NCBI GenBank assembly: GCA_963764665.1
Contig: CAVXTL010000002.1
Location: forward strand, 62,001 to 126,000
DNA length: 64,000 nt
Direction of reading: 5' to 3'
Source: JACVRW01 sp963764665
GTDB lineage: Bacteria > Actinomycetota > Thermoleophilia > Solirubrobacterales > Thermoleophilaceae
A model generated the notes under the pieces. It ran no database searches and was not told the DNA's origin. It saw only the letters and a program-made list of their open reading frames with translations. A program made the position numbers and the translations under genes. This document shows positions 1 to 8,506 of the stretch, piece after piece; the stretch's first letter is position 1, and each line of letters opens with the position of its first letter.

Positions 1-301
1 CCGCCACCACGCCCAGCCCGGTCCAGAACGGGCGGTATGGCGCCGTGCCGGGCACGAGGAGCGCGAGCAGTCCGATCTCCACGGTGTGATCGAGCACGAG
101 CGCGAGTCCGTGGAGGGCGAGGGCGGTGAGCGAGAGCAGCGCCAGCGTCCGGTGGAGGTCCACCGCCGTTGCGGGCTTGATCGCCTTGCCGAACGGACGC
201 GACTTGACCACGAGGCCGGCGAGCACGGACACGGTCAGCAGCACGTAGGCCGTCATGCCGGTCGCGCGCGCGAGCAGCCAGAAGGTTGGGTCGGACTTCA
301 C
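1..301 (-). CDS. Ferric-reductase-like transmembrane protein (partial, 3' end outside window)
   Basis: Reading leftward from a GTG at 301, the frame gives an N-terminus with helices around residues 8-30 and 48-75 and a conserved-looking histidine pair spaced by about 14 residues (LHRTL and LHGLAL), as in heme-binding ferric reductase-like membrane domains. The GTG overlaps the ApbE stop codon by four bases (GTGA), so the two are translationally coupled. Such proteins carry electrons across the membrane through heme b, and the flavin transferase partner fits a membrane redox system. The C-terminus is cut by the window edge, so any flavin or NAD domain is unseen. The family call rests on the first 100 residues only. 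Confidence 0.65.
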   Translation of the reverse strand, partial: MKSDPTFWLLARATGMTAYVLLTVSVLAGLVVKSRPFGKAIKPATAVDLHRTLALLSLTALALHGLALVLDHTVEIGLLALLVPGTAPYRPFWTGLGVVA

Positions 302-1164
302 GCGAGGCCCCCCGCCAGCTGTGCGCTCCCGTCATTGCCGACGATCACAGCCGGGGTGCCGAGCCGCTCCGCCTCGCTCATGGCGTGCGGGCCGGCCAGG
401 AAGATCGCCTTAGCGGCCACCTCGGCCTCGGTCGCGCTCGGGGCCGCGACGGTCACGGTGAGCGGTCCGCGGGCCGCCGGCCTGCAGGTGGCCGGGTCGA
501 TCAGGTGATGGCGCTCCTCGCCGGCGCGGCGCCACCGGCGCCGGTCGCGTCCCGAGGTCGCGAGCCCGCCGGAGGCCAGGCCGAGCGTGAGCTCGCCGCG
601 GGGCAGGTACACGCCCACCGGCCACGGCCCGTCGGAGCGGGCGGCCGATATCGCCAGGTCGCCTCCGGCGTTCACGAGGCACGGCCCCAGCGGCGCGAGC
701 CGCTCGGCGCAGCGGTCGGCTGCGAAGCCCTTGACGATCCCGCCGAGGTCGATCCGCACGCCGGGGGCGAGCTCCACCCGGCGGCCGCGTACGTCCACCT
801 CGCGGGGGGCGAGAGGGTCAGGTGCGGGCCGGCCGGCGGCGTCGCTGTCGAGGTCGGCGAAGGTGCGGTCGTAGCCGGCCGCGACCAGGGCGTCGTGAAG
901 GGTGGGGTCGAAGCGGCCGTGCGTGCGCTCACGAGCGGCGAGCGCGAGCTTCACCACGGCGAGCATGTCGTCGCTCGCGTCGATCGCCCCCGCCGCGTTG
1001 AGGCGGGAGAGCTCGGAGTCCCGGCGAAAGCGCGAGAACACGCGCTCCAGGCGATCGAACTCCTCGCGCACCCGTGCCAGGGCCGCTCGGGTTGCCCGCG
1101 AGGGCGCTGCCTCGAGCAGGCACTCGACGCGGGTGCCCATGGCGCTGAAGGCGAGCTGTCGCAT
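298..1164 (-). CDS. apbE: FAD:protein FMN transferase (ApbE family)
   Basis: 288 residues. ApbE enzymes use FAD to attach FMN covalently to Thr/Ser of redox proteins outside the cytoplasm. Family landmarks are present in order: SAMGTRVE near the N-terminus, DLGGIVKGFAADR (Mg/FAD binding), LVNAGGDL, the GLATSGRDRRRW stretch and HLIDPATCRPA. In the last motif the family usually has T-G-x-P; here it is T-C-R-P. The ATG at 1164 was chosen because GGAG precedes it and it overlaps the upstream stop by one base. I see no lipobox or signal peptide. Its place between two small membrane proteins and a ferric-reductase-like gene suggests it matures a flavin carrier in that system, but no FMN-acceptor domain is visible nearby. 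Confidence 0.9.
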   Translation of the reverse strand: MRQLAFSAMGTRVECLLEAAPSRATRAALARVREEFDRLERVFSRFRRDSELSRLNAAGAIDASDDMLAVVKLALAARERTHGRFDPTLHDALVAAGYDRTFADLDSDAAGRPAPDPLAPREVDVRGRRVELAPGVRIDLGGIVKGFAADRCAERLAPLGPCLVNAGGDLAISAARSDGPWPVGVYLPRGELTLGLASGGLATSGRDRRRWRRAGEERHHLIDPATCRPAARGPLTVTVAAPSATEAEVAAKAIFLAGPHAMSEAERLGTPAVIVGNDGSAQLAGGLA

Positions 1165-1532
1165 CAGGAGCTCCCCGTGGAGGTCACGGGCGGCGCGGCG
1201 GTCACGGCCACCGGTGGCGGCGCGGCAGCCGCCGGTGCCGCTGCGGCCACGGGGCCGGCGGAGGGTGCCGCCGAGGCGGACGCGGCCGCCGCGGCGATCT
1301 CGCGCTGCCGGCGCGCGAGGCGCTGCCGATAGGTCGCAAAGCGGCGCTCCACGACGCGGTTCACGCGGCGCGACTCGCGCGCCAGGCGCTGCTCCCGGCG
1401 GTCGAGCGCGGCCGCGCGCGGGTCGGTCTCGGCCGGCTGGGCCCACGGGCGCGCGGCCACGACGGCCCAGACCAGGAAGAACACGAGCAGCGCCAGCGCG
1501 CCGGCGTGGAGGCGTGCAACGTGGTTAGTCAT
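1164..1532 (-). CDS. Small membrane-anchored coiled-coil protein
   Basis: 122 residues, family not recognised. One N-terminal membrane helix (about residues 11-29) is followed by a highly charged, Arg-rich predicted coiled coil (about 40-80) and an Ala/Pro/Val-rich low-complexity tail. The ATG at 1532 overlaps the end of the upstream small gene by eight bases, and the stop overlaps the apbE start, so the gene is tightly embedded in the operon. Together with the preceding gene it may form a membrane-tethered pair serving the flavin/heme redox system; that is inference from position only. It shares its architecture with the upstream gene (anchor, charged helix, low-complexity linker). Confidence 0.7.
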   Translation of the reverse strand: MTNHVARLHAGALALLVFFLVWAVVAARPWAQPAETDPRAAALDRREQRLARESRRVNRVVERRFATYRQRLARRQREIAAAAASASAAPSAGPVAAAAPAAAAPPPVAVTAAPPVTSTGSS

Positions 1533-1953
1533 CGAAGGCCTCCTCGATCGCCTCGGCGCGCTCCTCGGCCTGATCCTCGAGATCGTCGGCGCGGTCCTCG
1601 GCGAGGTCCTCGAAGTCGTCGTCGCCGTGGCCGGACGAGGAGGGTGCCGGGACCGGAGCCGCGGGCGCCGGCGCCGGCGCGGCTGCCGCCCGGACGGGGG
1701 CCGGGGTGGGAGCGCCCCCGCCCCGGGAGGAGGAGGCCGCCGGCCGCGCCGGGAGCTTCGGCGGGCGCCGCTTGGCCGCTCGCCGCAGCCGCGTCTCCTG
1801 CTTGTCCAGCTGCTTGTCGGCGCGGGCCAGCTGCTGCTCCGAGGGCCCGGAGGCCGCCGGGCCGAGCGCCGCCGTCTGGAGCGCCGCGAAGGTGCCCGCG
1901 ACGGTGGCGGCGGCAAGGACTATCGCGATCAGGAACCCGTGTCTGCGCTTCAC
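1525..1953 (-). CDS. Small membrane-anchored protein with basic coil and acidic tail
   Basis: 142 residues, family not recognised. The N-terminus MKRRHGFLIAIVLAAATVAG is a signal or anchor helix. It is followed by a basic coiled coil (about 38-65), an Ala/Pro/Ser linker (about 70-110) and a strongly acidic C-terminus rich in DD, ED and EE. The GTG at 1953 is preceded by GGAAGGGG at good ribosome-binding distance. First gene of the leftward operon with the downstream small membrane protein, apbE and the ferric-reductase-like gene. The acidic tail could bind cations or a basic partner such as the Arg-rich helix of the next protein; this is untested inference. Confidence 0.75.
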   Translation of the reverse strand: MKRRHGFLIAIVLAAATVAGTFAALQTAALGPAASGPSEQQLARADKQLDKQETRLRRAAKRRPPKLPARPAASSSRGGGAPTPAPVRAAAAPAPAPAAPVPAPSSSGHGDDDFEDLAEDRADDLEDQAEERAEAIEEAFDD

Positions 1954-1998
1954 TGCGTACCCCTTCCTTTCGGCTCCCGACCAAGCTAGGCGGGCACC

Positions 1999-2040
1999 CG
2001 TAAGGGGTTCGTTCGGCGCGGGTAAGCGCAGGTAAGGGTT
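1999..2040 (-). promoter_or_regulatory. Short direct repeats upstream of the redox operon
   Basis: Reading the plus strand, GTAAGG or GTAAGC cores occur at about 2000, 2022 and 2032. The last two form an exact ten-base register (GGTAAGCGCA then GGTAAGGGTT, 2021-2040), and the first lies about two helical turns away. Direct repeats with one-turn spacing are typical of OmpR/PhoB-type response-regulator sites. They sit 46-87 bases before the first GTG of the operon. No regulator gene is in view, so the identity of the binder is unknown. Confidence 0.35.
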
Positions 2041-2081
2041 CGGTCAGCTGACGGGTTGGCGCCCGCCGGCCAGGGGGCCGG

Positions 2082-2288
2082 CTACCGGCCGAAGCGGTCG
2101 ATCGCGTCCTCGAGCCTCTGCAGCTCGGTCGCGAACTCGCGTCCGTCGATCGTGATGCGCTGCCCGCAGCGGCAGCTGATCGTGGCGCTCGTCCGCACCT
2201 GTCCCACCGTCGCCGGGACCGCCTGAGCGCACTCGGGGCAATCGAGGTCCACCAGCAGATCGTGATCGCTTATTTGCGGTCGCGCCAT
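2082..2288 (-). CDS. Small zinc-ribbon-like protein
   Basis: 68 residues, ATG at 2288. It contains a CPEC knuckle near residue 18 and a CRCGQ knuckle near residue 40, the spacing of a small zinc ribbon. A C-terminal predicted amphipathic helix (ELQRLEDAIDRFGR) follows. Four cysteines in two pairs suggest structural zinc; there is no other domain. It is the first leftward gene upstream of the redox operon, separated by the repeat-bearing region. Function unknown; small ribbons of this kind may bind nucleic acid or protein. Confidence 0.7.
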   Translation of the reverse strand: MARPQISDHDLLVDLDCPECAQAVPATVGQVRTSATISCRCGQRITIDGREFATELQRLEDAIDRFGR

Positions 2289-2387
2289 GCAGACGTATTT
2301 TCCGTCGTCGGCGGAAGCCCTTCAATCGGCTCGGTTCAGGGAACTTCCCTGATGATCCGCCCCGGCGTTCCTGGGACCGTGGGTCCA

Positions 2388-3017
2388 ATGAACAGAACGA
2401 GACTTCCCAGGCTGCTCGTCCCGGCCACCGCGATCGTCCTGGCGGGTGTGCTCCTCCTCCATCCACAGTTCGATGGCGGCGTCTACGAGGGCCTGAGCGA
2501 TCAGGTCGGTCGGTGGATCGGGGTCCACATCGCGCTCGCCGTCGGCGCAGGCGTGGTGGCCATGGCGGCCTACACGCTGATCGACGGCCTGCCGGGCCGT
2601 GCGGCCGGCGTCAGCCGAGTGGCGCTCACCGTATTTCCGATCTTCTTCATCGCCTGGGAGGCGACTCTCGGGATCGGTACCGGGCTGATGGTGGACCAGG
2701 CCAATGGACTGGCAGCCGCCGATCGCGGGCCGACGGCCGACGCGATCCAGGGCTACTTCGACAGCCCGGTGCTGCTCGGACTCAGCGCCGTCGGCAACGG
2801 TGCGTGGATCGTGGCGATGATCGCAGCCGCGCTCGCGTTCCGTCGTGCCGGAGCCTCCGGAACGGTGGTGGCGCTGGTCGGCCTCTCTTCGCTCTTCGTC
2901 CTGCACGACGCGGGCCCGATCGGGGCAATCGGGCTGGCCTTCTTCGCCACTGCCTCTGTCCTGGTGTGGCGGGACGTGGGTGCGTTCAGGCGTCAGGTCG
3001 AGACCTCACCCGCCTGA
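2388..3017 (+). CDS. Multi-pass membrane protein of unknown function
   Basis: 209 residues from the ATG at 2388. About six hydrophobic helices are visible (near residues 9-25, 42-64, 76-95, 128-150, 155-172 and 178-195). No enzyme motif is recognised. The start was chosen over an upstream in-frame ATG because the first helix then follows directly after a short basic stretch (MNRTRLPRLL). It is divergent from the zinc-ribbon gene and converges on the VOC gene 16 bases downstream. Confidence 0.7.
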   Translation: MNRTRLPRLLVPATAIVLAGVLLLHPQFDGGVYEGLSDQVGRWIGVHIALAVGAGVVAMAAYTLIDGLPGRAAGVSRVALTVFPIFFIAWEATLGIGTGLMVDQANGLAAADRGPTADAIQGYFDSPVLLGLSAVGNGAWIVAMIAAALAFRRAGASGTVVALVGLSSLFVLHDAGPIGAIGLAFFATASVLVWRDVGAFRRQVETSPA

Positions 3018-3032
3018 CCCACTTTCGAGTAG

Positions 3033-3395
3033 CTACAGCTGCGGTGGCGGCGCGAACTCCATCAGCTCCACCAGGTTCCCGGCAGGGTCGCGCGCGAAGG
3101 AGCGCGGCGAGCCCCAGTACTCCTCGTGTTCGTCCACCCGGTGGCCGGCGCCGCGCAGGCGCGCCTGCGCCGGCTCGTAGTCGTCCCCCAGCGGCACCGC
3201 CGCGTGCCCCGCGTTCATGTGCGAGGTCTCGGGCAGCTGCAGCAGGTGGAACTGGTCACCGTCGCGCTCGAGCCACGTCACGAAGCCGGCGAGCTTCTCC
3301 GGCGTGGTCACCCGTTTGAACCCGAGCAGTTCGTAGAACTCGATGCAGGCCTCGAGCTGGTCCGGCTTGACCTCGAATGACACGTGCTGGATCAA
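3033..3395 (-). CDS. VOC-superfamily (glyoxalase/bleomycin-resistance-like) protein
   Basis: 120 residues, one vicinal-oxygen-chelate unit. The N-terminus IQHVSFEVKPDQLEACIEFY matches the usual first strand and helix, a central FHLLQLPE supplies a possible metal-ligand region, and the C-terminus has DPAGNLVELMEF, where the Glu is the usual metal ligand. I place the start at the TTG at 3395 because the domain begins there and AGGAG lies 11 bases upstream. VOC proteins bind a divalent metal and act as lyases, dioxygenases or drug-binding proteins; the substrate cannot be told. The ABC exporter permease lies upstream on the same strand. Confidence 0.75.
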   Translation of the reverse strand: MIQHVSFEVKPDQLEACIEFYELLGFKRVTTPEKLAGFVTWLERDGDQFHLLQLPETSHMNAGHAAVPLGDDYEPAQARLRGAGHRVDEHEEYWGSPRSFARDPAGNLVELMEFAPPPQL

Positions 3396-3414
3396 GTGCG
3401 GTGGGTCTCCTGGG

Positions 3415-4272
3415 TCAGAGGTCGCGGCGGTTGAACGCCAGCGCCGCCAGCGCCAGCACTGCGGCGGACCATGCCACCGCCCACGGCCAGATCGCCGCGC
3501 CCACGCCGCTGGCGCCGCCGAACGGCCCAAGCTGCACGATCACGCCGGTGGCGCCGCCGATGTCCGAGGTCAGCGCGTCGAGCCCGTTCTGATAGAGCGC
3601 CTCGAACGGGACGATCCACGAGATGATCGAGCTCGCCGTCCTCAATCCGTCCACGTCCAGCCCCTCGCCGATCTGGCCGAGCAGCCCGGCGGCGAGCCCC
3701 GTGGCGAAGACCATGAAGATCGCAATGCCGTTGGCGGTGGTCCCGAGCAGCGTCGAGCCGAGCAGCGAGATCGCCACCACCGTCACGACACCCAGCGCCA
3801 GGCCGGCGGCGGGGACGACGAGCGACGACGGCGTGAAGTCGCCGGCGGCGTGCGTGATCAGCGCGGCGAGGAGGAACACGATGACCACGTAGAGCGCGCA
3901 GACGGTGGAGGCGGCGAGCAACCTTCCGGTGAGCAGCGTCGTACGCCCCACCGGACGCACGACCAGCGGCTGCAGCAGGCCGCGCTCGGCGTCCCCGCGG
4001 ACCGCGCCCAGCGTGAGGAAGACGGCCAGCACGACCCCGAGGAAGAGGGCGACGAACATCGCCAGGCCGAGCAGCGTCCCACCCGCCAGCGCCCGCTCGT
4101 CGATCGGGACGATGCCCCCGCCCCACGTCTCCTCGAGTGACTCGAAGACCTCGAAGGCGGCCAGCGCGTAGAGCCCGAGGAAGACCGTGGTGAGCAGCGC
4201 GACCACGAGCAGCACGCGGCGGCGGACCGCCTCCCGCAGCGCGTGACCGGCGATGGTGACCGCGTCGTTCAC
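3415..4272 (-). CDS. ABC-2 type transporter permease
   Basis: 285 residues with about six predicted membrane helices in the ABC-2 exporter arrangement: a cytoplasmic N-terminal amphipathic stretch, one helix, a long loop, then a helix cluster. The ATG at 4272 overlaps the stop of the ATPase gene by four bases (ATGA), so the two proteins are made together and form one transporter. Substrate unknown; such pairs export drugs, lipids or polysaccharide. Confidence 0.85.
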   Translation of the reverse strand: MNDAVTIAGHALREAVRRRVLLVVALLTTVFLGLYALAAFEVFESLEETWGGGIVPIDERALAGGTLLGLAMFVALFLGVVLAVFLTLGAVRGDAERGLLQPLVVRPVGRTTLLTGRLLAASTVCALYVVIVFLLAALITHAAGDFTPSSLVVPAAGLALGVVTVVAISLLGSTLLGTTANGIAIFMVFATGLAAGLLGQIGEGLDVDGLRTASSIISWIVPFEALYQNGLDALTSDIGGATGVIVQLGPFGGASGVGAAIWPWAVAWSAAVLALAALAFNRRDL

Positions 4273-5117
4273 CCGTCGCGCCCCACCACGGCGGCGAGAT
4301 AGGCGTCCTCGAGCGTGCCGGTCACCACACGGACCCCGTAGACCTCGGCGCCGCCGGCCACTAGCTCGCGGACGATCCGCGGGACATCCTCGCGGCGCGC
4401 GTCGGGCAGCCGCCGCACGCCCTCGGACGTCTCGACCTCGACGCCGCCGGGCGCGGTCAGGTCCTCAGGCCGCCCCTGGGTCACCACACGGCCGCCGTCG
4501 ATGATGATGACCCGGTCGCAGACGAGCTCGACCTCGCTGAGCAGGTGGGAGTTCAGCAGCACCCCCGCGCCCTGTTCGCGCAGCCCGACGAGCAGGTCCC
4601 GCACCGTGCGCCGGCCGCCCGGGTCGAGCGCGCTCGTGGGCTCGTCGAGCAGCACGAGCCGCGGGGCGCCGATCAGCGCCTGGGCGATGCCCAGGCGCTG
4701 CTGCATGCCCTTGCTCATCGTCTCCACCCGCCGCCCGTCCTCGCCGCTGAGGCCGACCCGCCCGAGCAGCGACTCCCGCTCCGCCGCTCCGCCGTCGGAG
4801 CGGGCCAGGCGCTGATGGAGCGTGAGCACCTCGCCGGCGCGGGCCCAGCCCGGGAAGCGGAACAGCTCGGCGAGGTACCCGGTGGCGGCTCGTGCCGCGC
4901 GGCTGCCGGCCGGCGTGCCGGCCACGTGCGCCTCCCCGCCCGTGGGCCGGACCAGGCCGCAGGCGATCTTCACCAGCGTCGACTTGCCGGCGCCATTGGG
5001 GCCGAGGAGGCCCACGAGCTCTCCCGCTCCTACCTCGAGATCGACGGCATCGAGCGCGGTGGTGGTGCCGTAGCGCTTCGAGAGAGCGCGCACGGAGAGG
5101 GGAGCGGCCACGCCCAC
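4269..5117 (-). CDS. ABC transporter ATP-binding protein
   Basis: 282 residues. Walker A GPNGAGKST, a signature helix reading MSKGMQQR in place of LSGGQ, Walker B LVLLDEPTSALD and switch histidine in LLNSHLLSE are all present. The C-terminal extension (about 215-282) resembles the accessory domain of CcmA/DrrA-type exporter ATPases. It energises the permease encoded immediately downstream. The start is GTG at 5117 or, in frame, GTG at 5111; the latter lies six bases after a CAGGCT hexamer and would be leaderless. Confidence 0.9.
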   Translation of the reverse strand: MGVAAPLSVRALSKRYGTTTALDAVDLEVGAGELVGLLGPNGAGKSTLVKIACGLVRPTGGEAHVAGTPAGSRAARAATGYLAELFRFPGWARAGEVLTLHQRLARSDGGAAERESLLGRVGLSGEDGRRVETMSKGMQQRLGIAQALIGAPRLVLLDEPTSALDPGGRRTVRDLLVGLREQGAGVLLNSHLLSEVELVCDRVIIIDGGRVVTQGRPEDLTAPGGVEVETSEGVRRLPDARREDVPRIVRELVAGGAEVYGVRVVTGTLEDAYLAAVVGRDG

Positions 5118-5179
5118 AGCCTGGCAACATCGAGAGACGAATGGCGAGGGCGAGCGCGGAAGAGGTTAGGGTCGGCGTG

Positions 5180-6697
5180 GTGGGGGTGAGCCGGCGGCGA
5201 TTTGTGCGTGATGGCCTCGGCGCGGGCGCGGTGCTGGCCGCCGGCGGACTGGATGCGTGGTCGGCCGTGCCCGCCGAAGCGGCGCGACAGACCGGGGCGC
5301 CCTACGCGCTCGGGTTCCGCTCGCTCACCGACGAGGTGCGGCTTCCTGACCTGCCGGTCGACGGCCGCGTGCCGCCCTGGCTGAGCGGAGTCCTCGTGCG
5401 CAACGGGCCGGCGTTGTTCGAAATCGGAGAGCAGCGGTTGAACCACTGGTTCGACGGGCTCGCCATGCTGCACGCCTTCGCGTTCGCCCGCGGGCGCGTC
5501 TCCTACGCCAATCGCTTCCTCCGCTCGAGCGCCTATAAGGCCTGGCAGCGCGAGGGCAGGATGAAGTACTCGGAGTTCGGCACCGATCCCTGCCGGGCGA
5601 TCTTCAGCGGGGTTTCGACGCTGCCGGTGCTGGGCCGGATTCCGAACGCGAACGTCTCCGTCGAGGTGCTCGCCGGACGCTTCCGGGCGCGCACGGAGCT
5701 GCCGGTGCCGGTGCGCTTCGACCCGCGCACTCTGCGAACCCTGGGAATAGCCGGGTCGGCCCCGATGGGGCGGATGGGCACGGCGCACCCGCACCACGAT
5801 CCTCGAACCGGTGAACGCTTCAGCTACGAGCTGGACCTCGTCCCGCCATCAGGGCTCCGGGTGCTCAGCGAACGGCGAGGCGTGCGGCGGGAGCTCGCCT
5901 TAATACCCCAGGACCGGCCCGGCTACCTGCACTCGTTCGGGCTGACCGAACGCTATGTCGCGGTGTTCAGCCAGCCGTGGGAGTTCGATCTTCAGCGCTT
6001 TCTCGCTCCTGACCGCGGGCCGATAGTGAAGGCGTTTCGCTGGGACGGGTCGCAGCCATCGCGCATCACGCTCGTGGACCGGCTACGAGGCGGGGTCGCC
6101 GCGACGGTGGAGATGGAGCCGTTCTTCGTGTTCCACCACATCAACGCGTTTGACAGCGGCGAGCGTGTCGTGCTCGATGTCTGCGCTCATCGCGACAGCT
6201 CCGTGATCGACTCGCTGTATCTCAAGACGATCCGCCGGGCCGGCACGCGCGTGCCGCAGGCGATCGCGCGCCGGCTGGTCTTCGACCCGGGCCGCGGGCG
6301 AGTCCACCAGCGCGAGCTGTCAGAGAGCAACTTCGAGCTGCCGCGAACCAACTACGCGGTGGCCAACGGGCGAAAGTACCGCTACGCCTACGGCGTCAAC
6401 GTGAAGGACCCGCGCCGCAGCGGCTTCGTCAACCGACTCGCGAAGATCGACATCGCCCGCGAGGAGGAGCATTTCTGGCACGACCGCGGCGCGTATCCGA
6501 GCGAGCCTGTGTTCGTCCAGCGGCCGGGCGGCCGTCGCGAGGACGACGGCGTCCTGCTGTCGGTCGTCCTCGACGCCTCGGAGCGAACGTCGTACCTGCT
6601 CGTCCTGGACGCCCGCGACCTATCGGAGCTCGCGCGCGCGGCCGTGCCGCACCACATCCCGTTCGGCTTCCACGGAAGCCACTCCGCGCGGGCTTGA
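5180..6697 (+). CDS. Tat-exported carotenoid oxygenase (RPE65/apocarotenoid cleavage family)
   Basis: 505 residues. The family cleaves carotenoid or stilbene double bonds with a non-heme iron held by four histidines. All four are seen: in TAHPHHDP (H203), GYLHSFG (H251), VFHHINAFD (H319) and FGFHGSH (H498). A twin-arginine leader, SRRRFVRDGLGAG, opens the protein, so export across the membrane is expected. I chose GTG 5180 because a TAGGGT hexamer (5167-5172) ends seven bases before it and no ribosome site is present; an in-frame ATG at 5141 and GTGs at 5177 and 5186 are alternatives. Divergent from the ABC exporter. The substrate is not evident. Confidence 0.88.
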   Translation: MGVSRRRFVRDGLGAGAVLAAGGLDAWSAVPAEAARQTGAPYALGFRSLTDEVRLPDLPVDGRVPPWLSGVLVRNGPALFEIGEQRLNHWFDGLAMLHAFAFARGRVSYANRFLRSSAYKAWQREGRMKYSEFGTDPCRAIFSGVSTLPVLGRIPNANVSVEVLAGRFRARTELPVPVRFDPRTLRTLGIAGSAPMGRMGTAHPHHDPRTGERFSYELDLVPPSGLRVLSERRGVRRELALIPQDRPGYLHSFGLTERYVAVFSQPWEFDLQRFLAPDRGPIVKAFRWDGSQPSRITLVDRLRGGVAATVEMEPFFVFHHINAFDSGERVVLDVCAHRDSSVIDSLYLKTIRRAGTRVPQAIARRLVFDPGRGRVHQRELSESNFELPRTNYAVANGRKYRYAYGVNVKDPRRSGFVNRLAKIDIAREEEHFWHDRGAYPSEPVFVQRPGGRREDDGVLLSVVLDASERTSYLLVLDARDLSELARAAVPHHIPFGFHGSHSARA

Positions 6698-6718
6698 GCC
6701 CAACGGCTGTTGCGGCTA

Positions 6719-6791
6719 TGGCGAGGGCCGGAATCGAACCGGCGACACCACGATTTTCAGTCGTGTGCTCTACCAACTGAGCTACCTCGCC
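6719..6791 (-). tRNA. tRNA-Phe (anticodon GAA)
   Basis: The minus strand folds as a standard cloverleaf: acceptor GGCGAGG/CCTCGCC, D arm GCTC-AGTTGGTA-GAGC, anticodon stem CACGA/TCGTG with loop CTGAAAA giving anticodon GAA, and T arm GCCGG-TTCGATT-CCGGC. The discriminator is A, and the 3' CCA is not encoded (the next bases are TAG). Confidence 0.97.
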
Positions 6792-6880
6792 GAGGCGCGT
6801 CGATGGTAGCGGCGGGCTCAGCCCGCGCGCTCCCAAGGCAATCGGCCGCCCAGAGCCCTTCCTTTACACTCCGCCGCTGC

Positions 6881-8398
6881 ATGCGGCCGCCCGTGCGCCT
6901 CCTAGTCCTGCTCGCCTGTCTCGTCGCGATGACCGGGCTCGTGGCCTGCGGCAGCGACGAACCCGGCGGTTCGCTCGACAGCTCGCTGAGCTACCTGCCG
7001 GAGGACGCGCCGTTCGCCGTGGCCGTGGACACCGACGTGGACGGCGACCAGTACCAAGCGCTGAACGGGCTGTTCCAGAAGTTCCCGCTCGGCGACGCCG
7101 TGAGGGAGATCGTGCTCCAGACGCTTGCCAAGGAGGCCACCGGGGTGGACCTCCAGAAGGAGGTGGTGCCGCTGCTCGGCAACCCCTTCGTGGTGGGAGC
7201 CGCCGACGCCTCGTCGTTCCTCGGCGGTTCGGACGGCAACGGCTTCGTGGCGGCCATCCAGGTCTCCGACGAGGACAAGCTGGGCGACCTGCTCGAAAGC
7301 GCCGGGGCCGCCGAGAAGGGCGAGGAGTCCGGCGCGAAGATCTACGACGCCGACGGCACGGAGTTCGCGGTCGACGGCGACACCGTGGTGTTCGCCGGCT
7401 CCCGCAGGCTCCTGAACGAGGCGCTCGCGCGCCACGACGGCGACGACACGCTCGACGAGGACACGTTCAACAGCAACCTCGAGGACGTGGGCGACGACGG
7501 GATCGCGCAGGGATACGTGAACGTCCAGTCGCTCCTGTCCGGCAGTCAGGGCGCCCGCGACGCCCGCAAGGTCAAGTGGGTCGGAGCGATCGAGGGCATC
7601 GGCCTGAACGCTTCCGTGGAGGGCAACGCGATCGACCTCGACTTCAAGATCCGCACCGACCCGGAGGGCCTCACCGACGCGGACCTGCCGATCGCTCCCG
7701 GCCCCGAGGCCCCCGCCATCGTGGACCGGCCGGGCGAGATCGGCATCGGCGTCCGCGACCTCGGGCAGATAGTGGGCTTCGTGGAGACGGTGGCCCAGGC
7801 GGTCTCGCCGTCCGGCTATGGCGACTACGCCGCTGCCAAAACCCAGATCGAGCGGCGCCTCGACGTGGACGTGGAGAAGGACATCCTCGACCAGCTGTCC
7901 GGCGACATCTCGGCCAGCATCTCGCTCGAGGGCAAGTTCGGCGTGCGCGTCGAGCCCAAGGACCCGACGGAATTCAAGCGCACTCTCGAGAAGGTCGCCG
8001 ACGCGCTTCCCCCCCTCGCCGAGGGGCTGGGCCTCGACGACGTGAGCCTCGTGCGGCCCAAGGGCGCCGAGGACCTCTACGCCCTCGCCACCGCCGACGG
8101 GACCAGCATCGTCTTCGGCGTGAAGAACGGCGTCTTCGTCATCACCAACGACGCGGACCGCGCCGACAGCCTCGCCCTAGACGAGCCAACCAAGGCCGCC
8201 GGCCTGGAGGGCGCGGTCGTGGTCAAGGCCGACGCCACGGAGATCGCCGTCAAGATCCTCGAGCAGCTCGGCGACCAGATTCCCGTGCCGCCCCAGCTGC
8301 GGCCGGCGCTGGCCGCGCCTCTGGATCTGCTCACCGGCTCGCTGAAGGCCGACACGAGCGGCGTGACCGGCACCCTCAGGCTCACGTTCGACGAGTAG
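6881..8398 (+). CDS. DUF3352-type lipoprotein
   Basis: 505 residues from ATG 6881. The first 25 residues form a lipoprotein signal ending in GLVACGSDE, with the lipobox LVAC. The mature part starts SLSYLPEDAPFAVAVDTDVDG and contains repeated alpha/beta segments, as in DUF3352 proteins of actinobacteria and cyanobacteria, which have no established function. A TACACT hexamer lies ten bases before the ATG. The protein is rich in Asp, Glu and Gly, as expected for an exported anchored protein. The gene stands alone. Confidence 0.8.
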   Translation: MRPPVRLLVLLACLVAMTGLVACGSDEPGGSLDSSLSYLPEDAPFAVAVDTDVDGDQYQALNGLFQKFPLGDAVREIVLQTLAKEATGVDLQKEVVPLLGNPFVVGAADASSFLGGSDGNGFVAAIQVSDEDKLGDLLESAGAAEKGEESGAKIYDADGTEFAVDGDTVVFAGSRRLLNEALARHDGDDTLDEDTFNSNLEDVGDDGIAQGYVNVQSLLSGSQGARDARKVKWVGAIEGIGLNASVEGNAIDLDFKIRTDPEGLTDADLPIAPGPEAPAIVDRPGEIGIGVRDLGQIVGFVETVAQAVSPSGYGDYAAAKTQIERRLDVDVEKDILDQLSGDISASISLEGKFGVRVEPKDPTEFKRTLEKVADALPPLAEGLGLDDVSLVRPKGAEDLYALATADGTSIVFGVKNGVFVITNDADRADSLALDEPTKAAGLEGAVVVKADATEIAVKILEQLGDQIPVPPQLRPALAAPLDLLTGSLKADTSGVTGTLRLTFDE

Positions 8399-8506
8399 GC
8401 GGCCGGGGAGGGCCACTTCGTGCGTCCTGCGGGCCTTTCGTTTACTGCGGCTGGGTGGGAGGGTGATTGCCCGTCGGCCGCTAGGAACCCCGACTTCGGC
8501 ACCACT

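Noticed and set aside
5030..5180. ATG 5141 as the start of the carotenoid oxygenase
   Set aside because: It is in frame and possible, but the TAGGGT hexamer at 5167-5172 lies downstream of it, and GTG 5180 gives a more normal Tat leader.
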